DNA of 64,000 nucleotides from Nematopogon swammerdamellus. Its lineage: Eukaryota; Arthropoda; Insecta; Lepidoptera; Adelidae. The translations under genes were made by a program, and so were the position numbers. The first letter of the stretch is position 1. Each line of letters starts with the position of its first letter. Shown here piece by piece: positions 10,748 through 21,444 of the stretch. The notes under the pieces were generated by a model, which did not search any database, was not told the DNA's origin, and saw nothing but the letters and a program-made list of their open reading frames with translations. The stretch is taken from assembly GCA_946902875.1 (NCBI GenBank), contig OX336344.1:22217791-22281790 (forward strand), written 5' to 3'.

Positions 10748-11069
10748 TTTTTTTTATGGAAACTGACACGGTTGGCTACATCACCTACAACATCCGTGAT
10801 GTCAGCATATAACACTGGGTGAACTTGGTGTCACGTCAGTGCTTTCCTTCGGTCGTGCCGGCTACACTGAACTGAACGGAAAACACAAACTATTTACATA
10901 GCCGTTTCGACCGACCTTTCATTCAGTGCGGTGGTATCAACCCGGGCGCGTTAAACACTACCACCTAGTAATATAAGAAGGGAGTCATATCCCTTAGTCG
11001 CATTTTACGACATACACGGGGAGAGATGCAGTGGGGCTATTCTTTTAAAGTACCGGCCGCACACGGTAT
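10748..11069 (-). mobile_element. SINE family A' (B-type head, A-type body)
   Basis: Read on the minus strand it starts ACCGTGTGCGGCCGGTACTT (the head of family B), jumps at GGGATATGACTCCCTTCT into the family A body, and ends in CATAAAAAAA. The same junction is seen at 20480-20804 and 57750-57961, so it is a propagated chimera and not a one-off fusion. Confidence 0.85.
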
Positions 11070-12211
11070 CCTTATCCTTTCCTTCCTTCCTTCCTTCCTT
11101 ACCTATACTAAAATCCAACGTCTGCTTTCTGTCTGAGTGTCTGAGTGTATGTCTGTCTGTCCGCTTATAACTCGAGAACCACTGAACCGATTTTAATAAA
11201 AAAAAAATCTACGGATAGCTTGATTCTTCCCATCAACTATAGGCTACTTACTATCACGCTAAATGGCTTATGAGGTTAGCAGAGAAGTGAAATATGAGAG
11301 CGGACGGAGCCGCGGGCAAGGCTAGTTACATATAAAGCAACGTTTCTACGGGAGACTGACGACGACGACGGACGCTCGCGTAACTCGCGTTATAACTCGA
11401 GAACCACTTTATCGATTTACATACGGTTTTCACTGTTACATTTTGTCACTTCTCAACATGGTTTTAGACTATAATTCATAACGCTACGTCATCGGCGGCC
11501 TGACCTGTGAGCAAAAACGTAGAACACAAAGATAGTAATATATGCTTTTGAGTTTACGTACCTTATTATTTTTTCTTTCATAAGCAATATTACTTCTTTG
11601 CAGTTTTCACACACTTAATAATTAATTTTAACAGACAATGATGTAACGCTTTCACTCGCTCCGTGAGGCCAATTAAGCGTAACGGAATGAGCTCTTAATG
11701 AGTTCTGCGGCAATTAATTTAATTTTCTCCGAAGACAAGGTCTCGCGAAGTACAGACAGACGCCCGCATCACTCAACTCGCGAAGTGGGCGCCCCGTCGT
11801 TATTCAAACTAACTACCGTCAGCGCGAGCGAAGGCGGCACGCGGAAAATTATTGCCATAATCCGCCAAAGTTACAGGAAAAGACGCCATGAATATGGAAT
11901 TTGGAGAGGCGAGCGGACTTTTTATGAGATTTCTGCGACTTGGAGTGAAAATTAGGAAAGTTCTGTCGCAGAGGTGAGGATGTACTTGCGCCGTCTCGTC
12001 GCCTCCGCGGACTTGAGGATTGTTTCTCGCAACAAACTGACGGACACCAACTGTGTGATAATAATTTTTCTAGTCTTTTCTAGTCATTTAGAAATTTACT
12101 CTAATTTTATTTAAATTTTGTATATTCTTGTAATTTTTGTCCTAATTTTAATTTGTATTTTTAATGTGACTGAATTAACTTAATTTTTAAGTATAGTTAA
12201 AAAAAAATAGA
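11070..12211. other. Low-repeat region, possible unique sequence
   Basis: 11100-11330 resembles common lepidopteran repeats (ATAACTCGAGAACCACTGAA, AGCCGCGGGCAAGGCTAG). 11640-12060 is less AT-rich, shares nothing visible with the rest of the window, and holds clustered homeodomain-type TAATTTA/AATTAA cores. No gene was recognised; the 85-codon frame at 11698 has no domain. Confidence 0.4.
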
Positions 12212-12823
12212 TTTTTTTTTTACGGAAACTGACGCTGTTGGCTACATCACCTACAACATCCGTGATGTCACCATAAGTACCACCATGTTATCATACCCCA
12301 AAGGTACCCTGTTAGAAAATGCCTAGAGGCATTAAGTGTTACCTTTTGCCCATATTCTATTTGAGTGCAATAAATATATACAATACAATACAATACAATA
12401 CAATGTCAAGCCCATAACACCGGGTGAACTAGGTGCCGTGTCAGTGCTTCCCTTCATTTCATGTCGGCTATACTGAACTGGACGGAAAACACGAACTATT
12501 CACATAGCCGTTTCGACCGACGCGACGTTTCGCTCAGTGCGGTGGTACCAACCCGGTCGGGATAAACCTTACCACCTAGTAAGGTAAGAAGGGAAGGGAC
12601 CTACAGTTTAACGTGGAATCCGAACCACGGTCAGCCTCCAACGGTCGAGCGGTCACCCGTCCAAGTACTGACCGCGCTCAGCGTTGCTTAACAACAGTCG
12701 ACTGACCGCACCACTGAGCTACCGAGGCTGACGAATTTCCTTATCCCTTAGTCGACTTTTACGACATGCGACGGGGAGAGATGCAGTGGGGCTATTCTTT
12801 TCAAATATCGACCCCACACGGTA
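12212..12823 (-). mobile_element. Composite SINE (B head + complete A), interrupted
   Basis: On the minus strand the order is: the B-type leader (CCGTGTGGGG..., AGCCCCACTGCATCTC), then the complete family A head (GCCTCGGTAGCTCAGTGG, 5S-like TACTTGGACGGGTGACCGC), then the A body and the A/T tail. The copy is split near its 3' end by the LINE tail at 12271-12402. The same composite arrangement occurs on the + strand at 42062-42534. Confidence 0.85.
12271..12402 (+). mobile_element. LINE 3' end with (TACAA)n tail nested in a SINE
   Basis: The SINE sequence is split between ATGTCA at 12265-12270 and a second ATGTCA at 12403-12408, a 6-bp target duplication. The insert ends GTGCAATAAA then four to five TACAA units. 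It carries ATGCCTAGAGGCATT, the small stem also seen in the LINE 3' ends at 38197 and 57962. Confidence 0.8.
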
Positions 12824-12849
12824 TGCACTTATTTATTTCCTTCATCACC

Positions 12850-12921
12850 AGGTGTTATGGGCTGACATCACGGACGTTGTAGGTGATGTAGCCAACCGTG
12901 TCAGTTTCCATAAAAAAAAAA
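12850..12921 (+). mobile_element. SINE family A, 3' tail fragment
   Basis: GGTGTTATGGGCTGACATCA through GTGTCAGTTTCCATAAAAAA. It is in opposite orientation to, and just beyond, the composite SINE at 12212-12823. Confidence 0.85.
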
Positions 12922-13437
12922 TTTACAAGCATTGTTGAAAGATTTTATATTTCAAACAATGTGGTTCAGAATTCCTAAAAGTATTTTTTTTTTGTCTCGG
13001 TAAAGTGAAAAATAACGATTGCCAGCAAAAGTGGAAGAGGGAGTTGTATCGATGCAGGGAAAGGTCTGAAAGCACAATATATCAAGCCCACAAATAAATC
13101 TCCATAACATTTTTTTTGCCTCGCGTTCTCGTCGCCAAGAAATATTATTTTCCATTTATTTATCCTCTACCCGCTACCCGCTAGTCCGGAATTTAAAAAG
13201 ATAAATGTCAAAAGCATCAGAGGAAGGAAATCGGTCATAAATTTTTGCAAAGACGAAAGAGAGAGTTCCCTTTTTTTTGCAAGAGTTAATATGAAATGGC
13301 GCGTGGATTGAATACCGATTTACCGGACGGAGAGAGAGCCGACGATTTGACTCAGCCTTTGACAGCGTCAGGCATCCGATATTACCTACTATGACCATGA
13401 ACACACTCCATGTCCATCTATATTCTACAGGATGTTT
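12922..13437. other. No gene recognised
   Basis: No repeat, RNA or supported coding region. The 127-codon minus-strand frame at 13174-13557 runs into the next MITE and has no domain. Confidence 0.4.
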
Positions 13438-14058
13438 CAGGATAGGGTTTCGAAACTTCAGGGTTAGAAAGGGGTCCATATTTGAAGACGAAAAGCTCTG
13501 AAACTTTTTCCCAGATTCGGTCATTTTATAGTAGTTTTTTGGGGAAAATCGTTTCATCGAGATTTGGTGGACGGCGGCGTTTATGTCCGCCTTTATTAAA
13601 TAAAAATAAAATTACTAACTTGCATGGCTAGTTGAATTGTACTAAGTATATGTAGCTAAATTCCAAACACATAAATTTGAATAGCATCAAAAGGAAAAGG
13701 GAACTGGACTAGGTCATTGCACTCCCTAGATCTAGACAGCACTGTTGCCAAATCTCCAAATACTCACTGTCCATCGAGTTTTTAATACAATTTACAAAAC
13801 AATTATTTAATTCAGATAGTAAATATTCTAAATTATTTAATAAATAACAAAAAAGTAATACTAATAACTAAAGAAATAAACCTGCCTAACAAACATTAAA
13901 ATAACTATCAAAAGGGGCATTTTCAAATGTTCATACAATTTTCAATTTTTGTATGAAAAAACGTACGGAATTTCAATTTCAGACATAAGGATTTTTTTCT
14001 TCTAATAATGAGTACTTTCTATTCCTGAAGTTTCTCAAGCTTATCCTGAAACACCCTG
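13438..14058. mobile_element. MITE with CAGGGTGTTTCAGGATA-type TIRs (copy 2)
   Basis: Starts CAGGATGTTTCAGGATAGGG and ends CTTATCCTGAAACACCCTG, near-exact inverted ends. It is co-linear with the copy at 6691-7162 but has about 150 bp of extra AT-rich interior around 13800-13950. No transposase is encoded. Confidence 0.85.
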
Positions 14059-14099
14059 TTTAAATTTAGTAATTTATATGTATTTAACACATGTATGGC

Positions 14100-14397
14100 T
14101 TGTATTTAACTAGCCTGTACTAATATGTATTGTTAATAAGTATTCTTATTATTATTTTATGTTCAAATATGTGTTTTACATATTATTTTATGTTCAATTC
14201 TCACGCTCAACTCTTTTGCTACTACATACTTGTGTACATTCCACTATATTATCGAATCTCAAACATCCAAAGGTTGACTGTAAGAAATCTCTGTAAGGGA
14301 TAAGTCCGCCTTTGCACCTTATGTAAATTTTCTTATGTACTTGTTACTGTTTAATGTTTACTGGAGCAATAAAGCATTTTCTATCCATCTATCTCCG
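14100..14397 (+). mobile_element. LINE 3' end with (TATC)n tail
   Basis: Matches the reverse complement of 3701-3945 over AACTCTTTTGCTACTACATA, ATCGAATCTCAAACATCCAA and GGGATAAGTCCGCC. It ends CAATAAAGCATTTTCTATCC with an ATCTATCT tail. Confidence 0.7.
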
Positions 14398-14547
14398 GTT
14401 TTTCAAAGCAGGCGTGAAAGCACTCCTGCTAGGCCGCCATAGCATTCGCAATCCCCGCGCAACACAGAATGTCCATGGACGTCGTTACTCTATCTATACC
14501 AGCCCTTCCCAAAGTATTTTATCAGCTTCTTTTTTTAGCTAGATTTT

Positions 14548-14748
14548 GTCAGCCTCGTTAGCACAATGGTGCGGTCGGTCGGATCAAATGCAAACCTGGG
14601 CGCGGTCAGTGAATGGATGGGTGACCGCTCGACCGTTGGAGGCTGATCGTGGTTCGGATTCCACGTAAAACTGTAGGTGCCTTCCCTTTCTTACCTTACC
14701 AGGTGGTAGGGTTTAACACGCCCCGGTTGGTACCAACAACCCGGGCGG
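14548..14748 (+). mobile_element. SINE family A, 5' half
   Basis: Complete head (GTCAGCCTCGTTAGCACAAT, then GATGGGTGACCGCTCGACC, then GTGGTTCGGATTCCACG) and the start of the body up to GGTTGGTACCAACAACCCGG, where it passes into a family D end. Confidence 0.85.
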
Positions 14749-14905
14749 ACCATACAACAAACGTGCGAAGAATCGATTTAGCCACACTAAATAATAAATG
14801 GCGCCGAAGGCTTTTATAGACGAATACGATTTTTTGACAGGTATGGTATAGCAGATCTACGGAACCCTCCGTGCGCGTGTAAAACTCGCACTTGACCGTT
14901 TTTTT
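14749..14905 (+). mobile_element. Dispersed repeat family D, 3' part
   Basis: CATACAACAAACGTGCGAAG, AATCGATTTAGCCACAC, ATGGCGCC, then GGAACCCTCCGTGCGCGTG and ACTCGCACTTGACCG. Confidence 0.7.
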
Positions 14906-15143
14906 ACGTTTATGTTATCGAAAAATAGGTACCTACCACCTACACATGTCAAGAGTACTGTTTCGTATGAAGATTACTTTGACTGATAAATTTGAATGGA
15001 TTAAGTTTATACTTTGCAACTTTTTTTCCACTTATTTTTTATTATTTTATTTATTTATTTGGAGACACCAAAGAGTAACACATAGAATATGGATTACAAA
15101 ACTTCAACTTCATAAAACATCGGGTTTTGTGTTACCCAGGACC

Positions 15144-15441
15144 CACAGAGCATGAAATGCGCGCGCCCGCCCCTACTAGAGGCGCCGTGAGCGCGATTTC
15201 TCTACAACGGCGTTGAAGCCTGTGGGCGTGGCCTATGACTTACATATGTGTGTTGTGCGTGTGCATTTGTTTTGTGCGTGTGCCTAACTTGCTCCTCTTT
15301 GTGTGTAGTGTCGATACTAGCACACACACACACACATACGAAGCGCTATAGCAGCTCAGCGTACGGTTATTGGGTTTCAAATATTATCGCTTAGGGCGCC
15401 TCTAGTAGGGGGCGCCCGCGGTAGGTATTTGATGCTCTGTG
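15144..15441. mobile_element. hAT-like MITE with perfect 8-bp target duplication
   Basis: Inverted ends CACAGAGCATGAAAT and ATTTGATGCTCTGTG, with further inner pairing of CCCCTACTAGAGGCGCC with GGCGCCTCTAGTAGGGG. It is flanked by identical CCAGGACC at 15136-15143 and 15442-15449. An 8-bp duplication is the hallmark of hAT-superfamily insertion. At 298 bp it carries no transposase. The interior has a (CA)n run. Confidence 0.9.
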
Positions 15442-15449
15442 CCAGGACC

Positions 15450-16109
15450 GTATCCCACAGATTAAATATAAACAGAATCGAAACTTACAGAGAATCCTGG
15501 CAAGCAAATTTAACTAAAACATTTAATAACTAATTTCGCAAGAGGAAAGAAAAAAAAAGACCAACTAAAGCTAACGCTACTCACACAGAATAAGGAAAAT
15601 AATACTAACTATAATATAATATTATAGTACAATCAGGCAACACAGATTTAGGCATATTTATTTAATTTGAGTATAGATTTCGTCCATTGTGGCAAACTCA
15701 GATTCCAAAAATCTAGATCAATGAAATTTTTACTTAGGCTTTCGAAACCTCACAGGTGCTAATTAGTTCATCGTAGGTACATACTAGTATCTAGACTAGA
15801 TGCATAGTCGCTAAAGCCCAGATGCAGACATGCAAAGCCCCGGGGCTCTCCGGCGTTCGGACCAGCCCGCTCCCGAGGGATTTCAATTTCAATTAAAACC
15901 TATTTCGTGTGGAATTTGATCGCGCGTCCGACGAAACCCTGACTCGCAATGTCTTCTAATTTATTTGACCAGGCTCCCGTCCCACGAGCCGGACGAAGGA
16001 CTTCAGGAATTCGTCTTGGGTTTCAATTTTGGGTAATTGAATTCGAATTTATATGATTGTAAATGGAATGTTTAATAGTATATGTATGTAGGTACATACA
16101 TAAGAATTT
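15450..16109. other. No gene; possibly unique sequence
   Basis: 15780-16060 has no match elsewhere in the window and is less AT-rich (AGCCCCGGGGCTCTCCGG, CCCGTCCCACGAGCCGGACG). No open frame with a recognisable domain was found. Confidence 0.4.
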
Positions 16110-16523
16110 GTTTTATGTAATCCGGTATGGGGGGCTGAGCCGGAGGGGACAAAGCACATGCTCCGACCAGCAAATAGCACCTACCAGAAGGTAGGTGCCA
16201 TATCGGAGACTTTCCTGGATTTCTGGTTATACGAAACTAGAGGAGAACACAATCGAGGCTGCTATGCGGCCATCTTACATCCAGTACAGTGGTACCAATC
16301 GGCTACAATTTGAGCCTACCTCCTAGTAAGGTTCAAGGGAAGGGACCTACAGTTTTACAGCGGTTCCAAACGGTGAAGCAGGCTGCAGCAGGTGTAAGTA
16401 TGCTCGTAAATTTTTTCGTCAGAAAAAACTCATTGGTACCAAGATTGGTACACGCCGACCGGATTCGAACCTTGGACCTCACGCATGAAAAACCGATGCC
16501 CAAACCGCTCGGCCACCCGCCGC
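16110..16523 (-). mobile_element. SINE family C, full length
   Basis: On the minus strand: tRNA-like head with A box GTGGCCGAGCGGTTTGGGC and B box AGGTTCGAATCCGG, body (CGTGTACCAATCTTGGTACC, TTCACCGTTTGGAACCGC, GATGTAAGATGGCCGCATAG), then ACCTTCTGG... and the end GGATTACATAAAA. About 410 bp. The head most resembles a Leu- or Ser-type tRNA. Confidence 0.85.
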
Positions 16524-16817
16524 ATGCTGAACCGATTTTGATGAAACAATGTCAAAATACGCGGAATAAAGTCCGCAGACAAAACCATTTGACATTCAGG
16601 TGAAAAGTACCGGGTACCCCGAAATAATAATAAAAAATGTTTTTTGACGTAAATTCGATGAACGTCTTACTTTTGGTTCGTGGGTTGTTCATTCCATCTC
16701 CAAGATCCATCTGATGGCTACAGTAAAACATATGTTTGACCTATTTTCAATTATATCCTGTGGCGATATAGTCCGCCCATGTGTGCCCTAAACTAAAAAT
16801 GTTGTGTCGCGCGGTGC

Positions 16818-16967
16818 CGGCTATATAAATAGTTCGTGTTTTTCTTCCAGTTCAGTGCAGTCGACATGAAAGGAAGGGAAGCACTGACATGACACCTAGT
16901 TCACCCTAGTTCATCACGGATATTGTAGGTCATGTTTCCAACTGTGTCAGTTTCCATACAAAAAAAC
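16818..16967 (+). mobile_element. SINE family A, 3' half, diverged
   Basis: CTATATAAATAGTTCGTGTT, TTCAGTGCAGTCGACATGAA and a shortened core ending GTGTCAGTTTCCATACAAAA. Confidence 0.8.
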
Positions 16968-17645
16968 TTTGTATGATGTGGTCGATCAGCAGCGTCGTCC
17001 CTTAAAAAAATTGCCGACTATATAAAGGTTGTTAGATCATAAAATTAAATCACGAAAACATGAAACACTCTGGATGTATGCGCCCACGAGTCAGTTATGC
17101 GCCCAACGAACGGCCAACCCACATAGGTCCAGAGATGCACTCCGTAGGAACACGAAGACATCGGTATCAATCCGAAATTTTACTTAACTTCAATGATATT
17201 GACGCACGATTTTGAACCTTAATTCCTAGACGATAAGCACCGAATTCAAACGCACTCTGAATGCCTCATACGCCATTTTGACTTATAAAGAAAACGCAAC
17301 TTCACTTTCGCAGCACTCTCACAGGAATAACAGTTTTATGGAGGTGTTTTTAAAGGCGATATTGCTGTGCAATGGGTTGTTAGGATTGAGTTACAAGAGC
17401 CTAGAAGTGGCGTTGGAAGTGTCGCATATAAGTACGGTTTGCTTCGTTACCAGCCACCTAACCGCAGAGCGCCTAATTGAAGGAAGTCAGTGTGATATGT
17501 CTGCGGAATACCTTGTGAGTCTGCGACATATTCACCCCTCGCTGACACCAACGTCGTCTCGCGGTTAAGGGGAATAGTACGTAGCTCTGGTATTTCAGGA
17601 AAATATTTCATTTCAACCTGTTCTACGCAAATGTAGTGTGGTTTT
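16968..17645. other. No gene recognised; 96-codon frame at 17278
   Basis: The + frame at 17278-17568 encodes a peptide with a hydrophobic N-terminal stretch (FLKAILLCNGLLGLSY). It lacks family motifs and a plausible upstream signal. I do not call it a gene. Confidence 0.35.
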
Positions 17646-17822
17646 TAGGTTTCCGTATCCGTCGTACGGGACCCTATTACTGAGCCTACGCCGTCTGTCT
17701 GTCTGTCCGAGGGCTGTATCTCTTGAACCGTAATAGGTATAGCCCGTTGAAATTTTCACATATCCCTCTGTATCGTGGTGATGCATCAGTGCATCATATA
17801 TTTTTCGCGCCATCTCTTCATT
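17646..17822 (+). mobile_element. Dispersed repeat family D, 5' part
   Basis: AGGTTTCCGTATCCGTCGTA, GAGCCTACGCCGTCTGTCTG, TATCTCTTGAACCGTAATAG, TTGAAATTTTCACA, ending near GCGCCATCT. Confidence 0.7.
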
Positions 17823-18203
17823 AATATGTGAAGCTGTGTAAGCTGTTTAGGTTAGACAGCTGTCTAACAAGTTTGATATTCATATAAGTTCATTTGATGG
17901 CCACTAGAGGGCACATTTTTGTTGTAAAATCAATTTATTCATAGTGAGATGTGGAGTGTGTCTTTGAGGTCAGATCTTGTGAAAAACAATTATTTTTAAA
18001 TCAGTCTGTGCGTGGTCCACAATGTCGAGGCGAAAATAAGTGACTATTCCATTGATTCCATGTGGGTGTGTTACGAAAAATAAAAAATTACTCTCAAAAT
18101 CTTCTTCAACATTTATGATGCGCTCGTGCATCATTGCGGAATCTCATTGAAAATATGTGGTAGCGGAGTTCTATAGATGGAAATTTTATTTACGTATTTA
18201 CAG

Positions 18204-18624
18204 GCCTGGACGGACATCCCCTAAATGATACAGAAATTGACGAGCTTCTGCATGACTGGAACGTAAGTGAAGACGAGTATGATTGCGATGATTCGGTAGA
18301 AGATGCGGACTATGTTCCAGACTTTGGAGAAGAAATTGAAATCGTTCAAGGGTCAGACGCTGAAGATGTGCAGGAAAAACAAGAAATGGAGAAAATCACG
18401 ATCAGGCACTCGAGCAGCATCGTCTACCGACACTGGACCATCTACTTCACCAGCAACTTTCTCGCAGTCACCCAGAAGCAATGATGTTTCACAAGCAGAA
18501 GGATGTTCCGTCCGAGACGTAGAAACTTGATATGGAAAAAAGATAATCTAGTGCTTACGTCTGAACAAATCCAGTCCTTGGGCGATACGTCCCTGCCCCC
18601 TGAAACCTTAGAACTAGAAACGGT
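18204..18624 (+). pseudogene. N-terminal fragment of a piggyBac-like transposase
   Basis: After a good acceptor (TATTTACAG at 18195-18203) the frame reads LNDTEIDELLHDWNVSEDEY and continues into an Asp/Glu-rich stretch, the acidic N-terminus usual for piggyBac-like transposases. Two frame changes follow. The third frame gives RRRNLIWKKDNLVL and then GDTSLPPETLELET, a block that resembles the lead-in to the piggyBac core (W.K..L ... LP.E...L.T). The core itself is absent; sequence passes into a tandem repeat at 18625. An ATGTCGAGGCGAAAA at 18022 could be the original start. It is clearly broken and differs from the intact domain at 59652-61722. Confidence 0.55.
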
Positions 18625-19122
18625 TTCTCACAGCTCTTGTCGGATTACAGCAGCGTGTGAAGTATGCACGCATGTATGTATATGCAGAATCAAAACAGTT
18701 ATTCCACTGAGTAAAACTGTTTGCTAACACATAAAACCAAAATGCAACCCGCATATAAACATCACGCCATATTTTCGGTATATTCAAAGGTCTCTCACGG
18801 CTCTTGTCGGATTACAGCAGTATGTGTAGTAGCTATGTACGCATGTATTTGCAGAATCAAAACAGTGATTCCACGGAGTAACACTTTTTGCCAACGCATA
18901 AAACAAAATGAAACCCGCATATAAACATCACGCCATATTTTCGGTATATTCAAAGGTCTCTCGCCGCTCTTGTCGGATTACAGCAGTTATGTGTGGTAGC
19001 TATGTACGCATGTATATGCAGAATCAAAACAGTGATTCCACTGAGTAACACTTTTTGCGAAGGCATAAAACAAAATGAAACCCGCATATAAACATCACGC
19101 CATATTTTCGGTATATTCAAAG
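18625..19122. repeat. Tandem repeat, three units of about 166 bp
   Basis: Three head-to-tail copies begin at 18625, 18791 and 18957. Each has CTCTTGTCGGATTACAGCAG, GCAGAATCAAAACAGT and CATATAAACATCACGCCATA then TTTTCGGTATATTCAAAGG. Units are roughly 90 percent alike by eye. Confidence 0.9.
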
Positions 19123-19681
19123 GTCTCCAATGGACCAATAGGGCGTCACATAAATAACGAAATTCAAGCACACTTTTCCGCCGCAATATTCTCACGGCGC
19201 CGGCGGATGTCTTACTCGCTGGTCTCCCGCGAGAATTTCAAGGAATATTTTTACTCAATCGTAGAATCATAAATTTGCTTCTGAAAGCCGGCGGTAATCT
19301 AAAAGCGATTCACTGGCCGGTGACATACAACGCGCCGGTTCCATAGGATGGTGGAAATTTTCGAGTTCCGGGGATTTTTTGGTGTACTTCTAAATAATAC
19401 AGAAATGCTTCGGTGGTTCGGTCGTGTTGGAAGAATGGATGAAAGTGATTTATGGAGCGAATGTGAGTGGAAAATTCAGGAAGGATCGGCATATGATCTA
19501 TAAAGGTCAAGTAACCGACGATCATGGTATAAAGAACATTAAGAGAGTGGAAAAGGTGGTAGGTCTCCCGCGAGAATTTCGAGAAATATTTTCACTCAAT
19601 TGTAGAATCATAAATCTAGTGAGAAGTATTAGTATAGTCAAGAAAAATTTAAATAAAATAAGATCTAAAAAATAACAGTAC
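19123..19681. repeat. Local direct repeat flanking an RTE-like LINE scrap
   Basis: A block of about 55 bp (TCTCCCGCGAGAATTTC ... TTTACTCAAT ... GTAGAATCATAAAT) occurs at 19222-19273 and again at 19562-19614. Between them, 19393-19560 (+) carries a decayed relative of the 2600-3095 LINE C-terminus (CGGTCGTGTTGGAAGAATGG, GTCAAGTAACCGACGATCAT). It may be insertion-associated duplication or an older segmental copy. Confidence 0.65.
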
Positions 19682-19837
19682 GTATACCAGACGGAGCGAA
19701 CCGCGCGGAGCGATTGGCTGGCCAACCAATCGCTCGATCTGCAGGCGCTCTCCCCGCCGTCGCATCCCGCGCCCTCCACCAAAGATACCCTAAAATCGGC
19801 TACGGCACTGGTCCAAGCTATATGCCGTCTGGTATAC
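19682..19837. mobile_element. Small TIR element (about 156 bp)
   Basis: The ends GTATACCAGACGG (19682-19694) and CCGTCTGGTATAC (19825-19837) are perfect inverted repeats. The interior has a stem with inverted CCAAT boxes (GCGATTGG ... CCAATCGC). No clear target duplication was found. Confidence 0.7.
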
Positions 19838-19918
19838 ATACATGTATATTTACCAAGTTGCATAAGATGGAACCCTGAAATGCGCCATTTCTTGCCAACC
19901 AAAAAATCGTTCCTAAAC

Positions 19919-20251
19919 TCATATATACATACATATCACACACGCTGAATCCCGACAATCGGGGTAAGCAGAGTAATCGGTGTTGTGCTGTAAGAACTCT
20001 GGTAAATTACAGCACAACACCGACCACCACATTTCGCAAAGTATTCGAACAAGATTCAATCGATCAAGCAGCAAGTAAGCCACGATGGCCCACCTGCTGC
20101 ATGACTCGGTGGAAGTACAGTGCTAAGATGAAAGGTGGCGAGTCTGTCGCCCTTTACCACAGCATCTTGTCCTTATCCCTTAGTCGCGTTTTACGACATG
20201 CATGGAGAGAGATGCAGTGGAGCTATTCTTTTTAAATACCGTCCCCACACG
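19919..20251 (-). mobile_element. SINE family B, full length
   Basis: On the minus strand: head CGTGTGGGGACGGTATTTAA, AGCTCCACTGCATCTCTC, CGACTAAGGGATAAGGACAA, the middle (GACTCGCCACCTTTCATC, TGCAGCAGGTGGGCCATCG), then GATTACTCTGCTTACCCC and GGGATTCAGCGTGTG, ending in an ATGTATGTATAT tail. Confidence 0.85.
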
Positions 20252-20479
20252 AACGTTGAAAGAAAGTCGCATTAAAACAATTGAGACAATTTGGTTGAAA
20301 AAGTGGACTTTTTTATCACAAAGAGAGTTCTTAAATAAAATGACTGCAGCTTTTAACTTTTGTATGCAGCTCGCGATAAATCGAGCGCAATAAATACTTG
20401 GCGAGAGCGAGCGCCGCTCACGGAGCATTTGAGCCGCCGCATCCAGCGCAATCGCAAACGATAGTACAGGACCGACTGT

Positions 20480-20804
20480 ACCGTGTGGGGCCGGTACTTT
20501 AAAAGAATAGCCCCACTGCATCTCTTCCGTGTATGTCGTAAAAGGCGACTAAGGGATATGACTCCCTTCTTATATTACTAGGTGGTAGGGTTTAACCCGC
20601 CCGGGTTGGTACCACCGCACTGAATGCAAGGTCGGTCGAAACGGCTATGTAAATAGTTTGTGTTTTCCGTCCAGTTCGGTGTAGCCGGCACGACCGAAGG
20701 GAAGCACTGACGTGGCACCAAGTTCACCCGGTGTTATGGGCTGACATCATGGATGTTGTAGGTGATGTAGCCAACCGTGTCAGGTTCCATAAAAAATAAA
20801 AAAA
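20480..20804 (+). mobile_element. SINE family A' (B-type head, A-type body), full length
   Basis: ACCGTGTGGGGCCGGTACTT, AGGCGACTAAGGGATATGAC, then directly CCCTTCTTATATTACTAGG and the A body with the A' diagnostic GCCGGCACGACCGAAGGGAA in place of the usual GACATGAAATGAAGGGAA. Ends CAGGTTCCATAAAAAATAAA. Confidence 0.9.
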
Positions 20805-20836
20805 TTACTGTATTATTAGGGTTCCGTATTCGTCAT

Positions 20837-21195
20837 GTCAGCCTCGTAGGCTCAGTGGTACGATTGGTCGACTGTCGGTCGTGATCATAAGCACTTGGAT
20901 GGGTGACCGCTCGACCGTTGGAGGCTGACCGTGGCTCGGATTGCACGTACAACTGTAGGTCGCTTCCCTTCTCACCTTACTAGGTGGTAGGATTTATCCC
21001 GACCCACCGCACTGAATGAAAGGTCGGTTGAAACCGCTATGTAGAAATAGGTTCGTGTTTTCCGTCCAGTTCAGCGTAGCCGACATGAAATGAAGGGAAG
21101 AACTGACATGGCACCAAGTTCACCCGGTGTTATGGGCTGACATCACGGATGTTGTAGGTGATGTAGCCAACCGAGTCAGATTCCATAGAAAAAAA
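20837..21195 (+). mobile_element. SINE family A, near full length
   Basis: GTCAGCCTCGTAGGCTCAGT head, 5S-like CACTTGGATGGGTGACCGC, GACCGTGGCTCGGATTGCACG, body, and the end CAGATTCCATAGAAAAAAA. A small deletion lies at the GCCCGGGTTGGTACC step. Confidence 0.9.
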
Positions 21196-21444
21196 TGCCT
21201 TCGTCTATTTAATGCATGCTCTGAACAGCAGTAGCGTTTGCAAGACTTCCCAAGGCGAGTCCTAATTTGAGTCGAGTCGCAGCAACGAGCCAATGCTTTT
21301 AACAATAGCCCCTCAGACAAATGTTCCGGCTCGCACTGCCCTAACTGACTGAGAAGATCTACTGCGCTCGCCGCGTGGGATAGGAACACCGCAAGTCACC
21401 AGAAGCTGCTCGTTGCGATGAGGAAGTGTTGTTGCGATAGCTGT

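Noticed and set aside
16440..16523. Possible tRNA gene (minus strand)
   Set aside because: It has A and B boxes but is the head of SINE family C, continuous with the SINE body as at 23670-23752 and 8570-8660.
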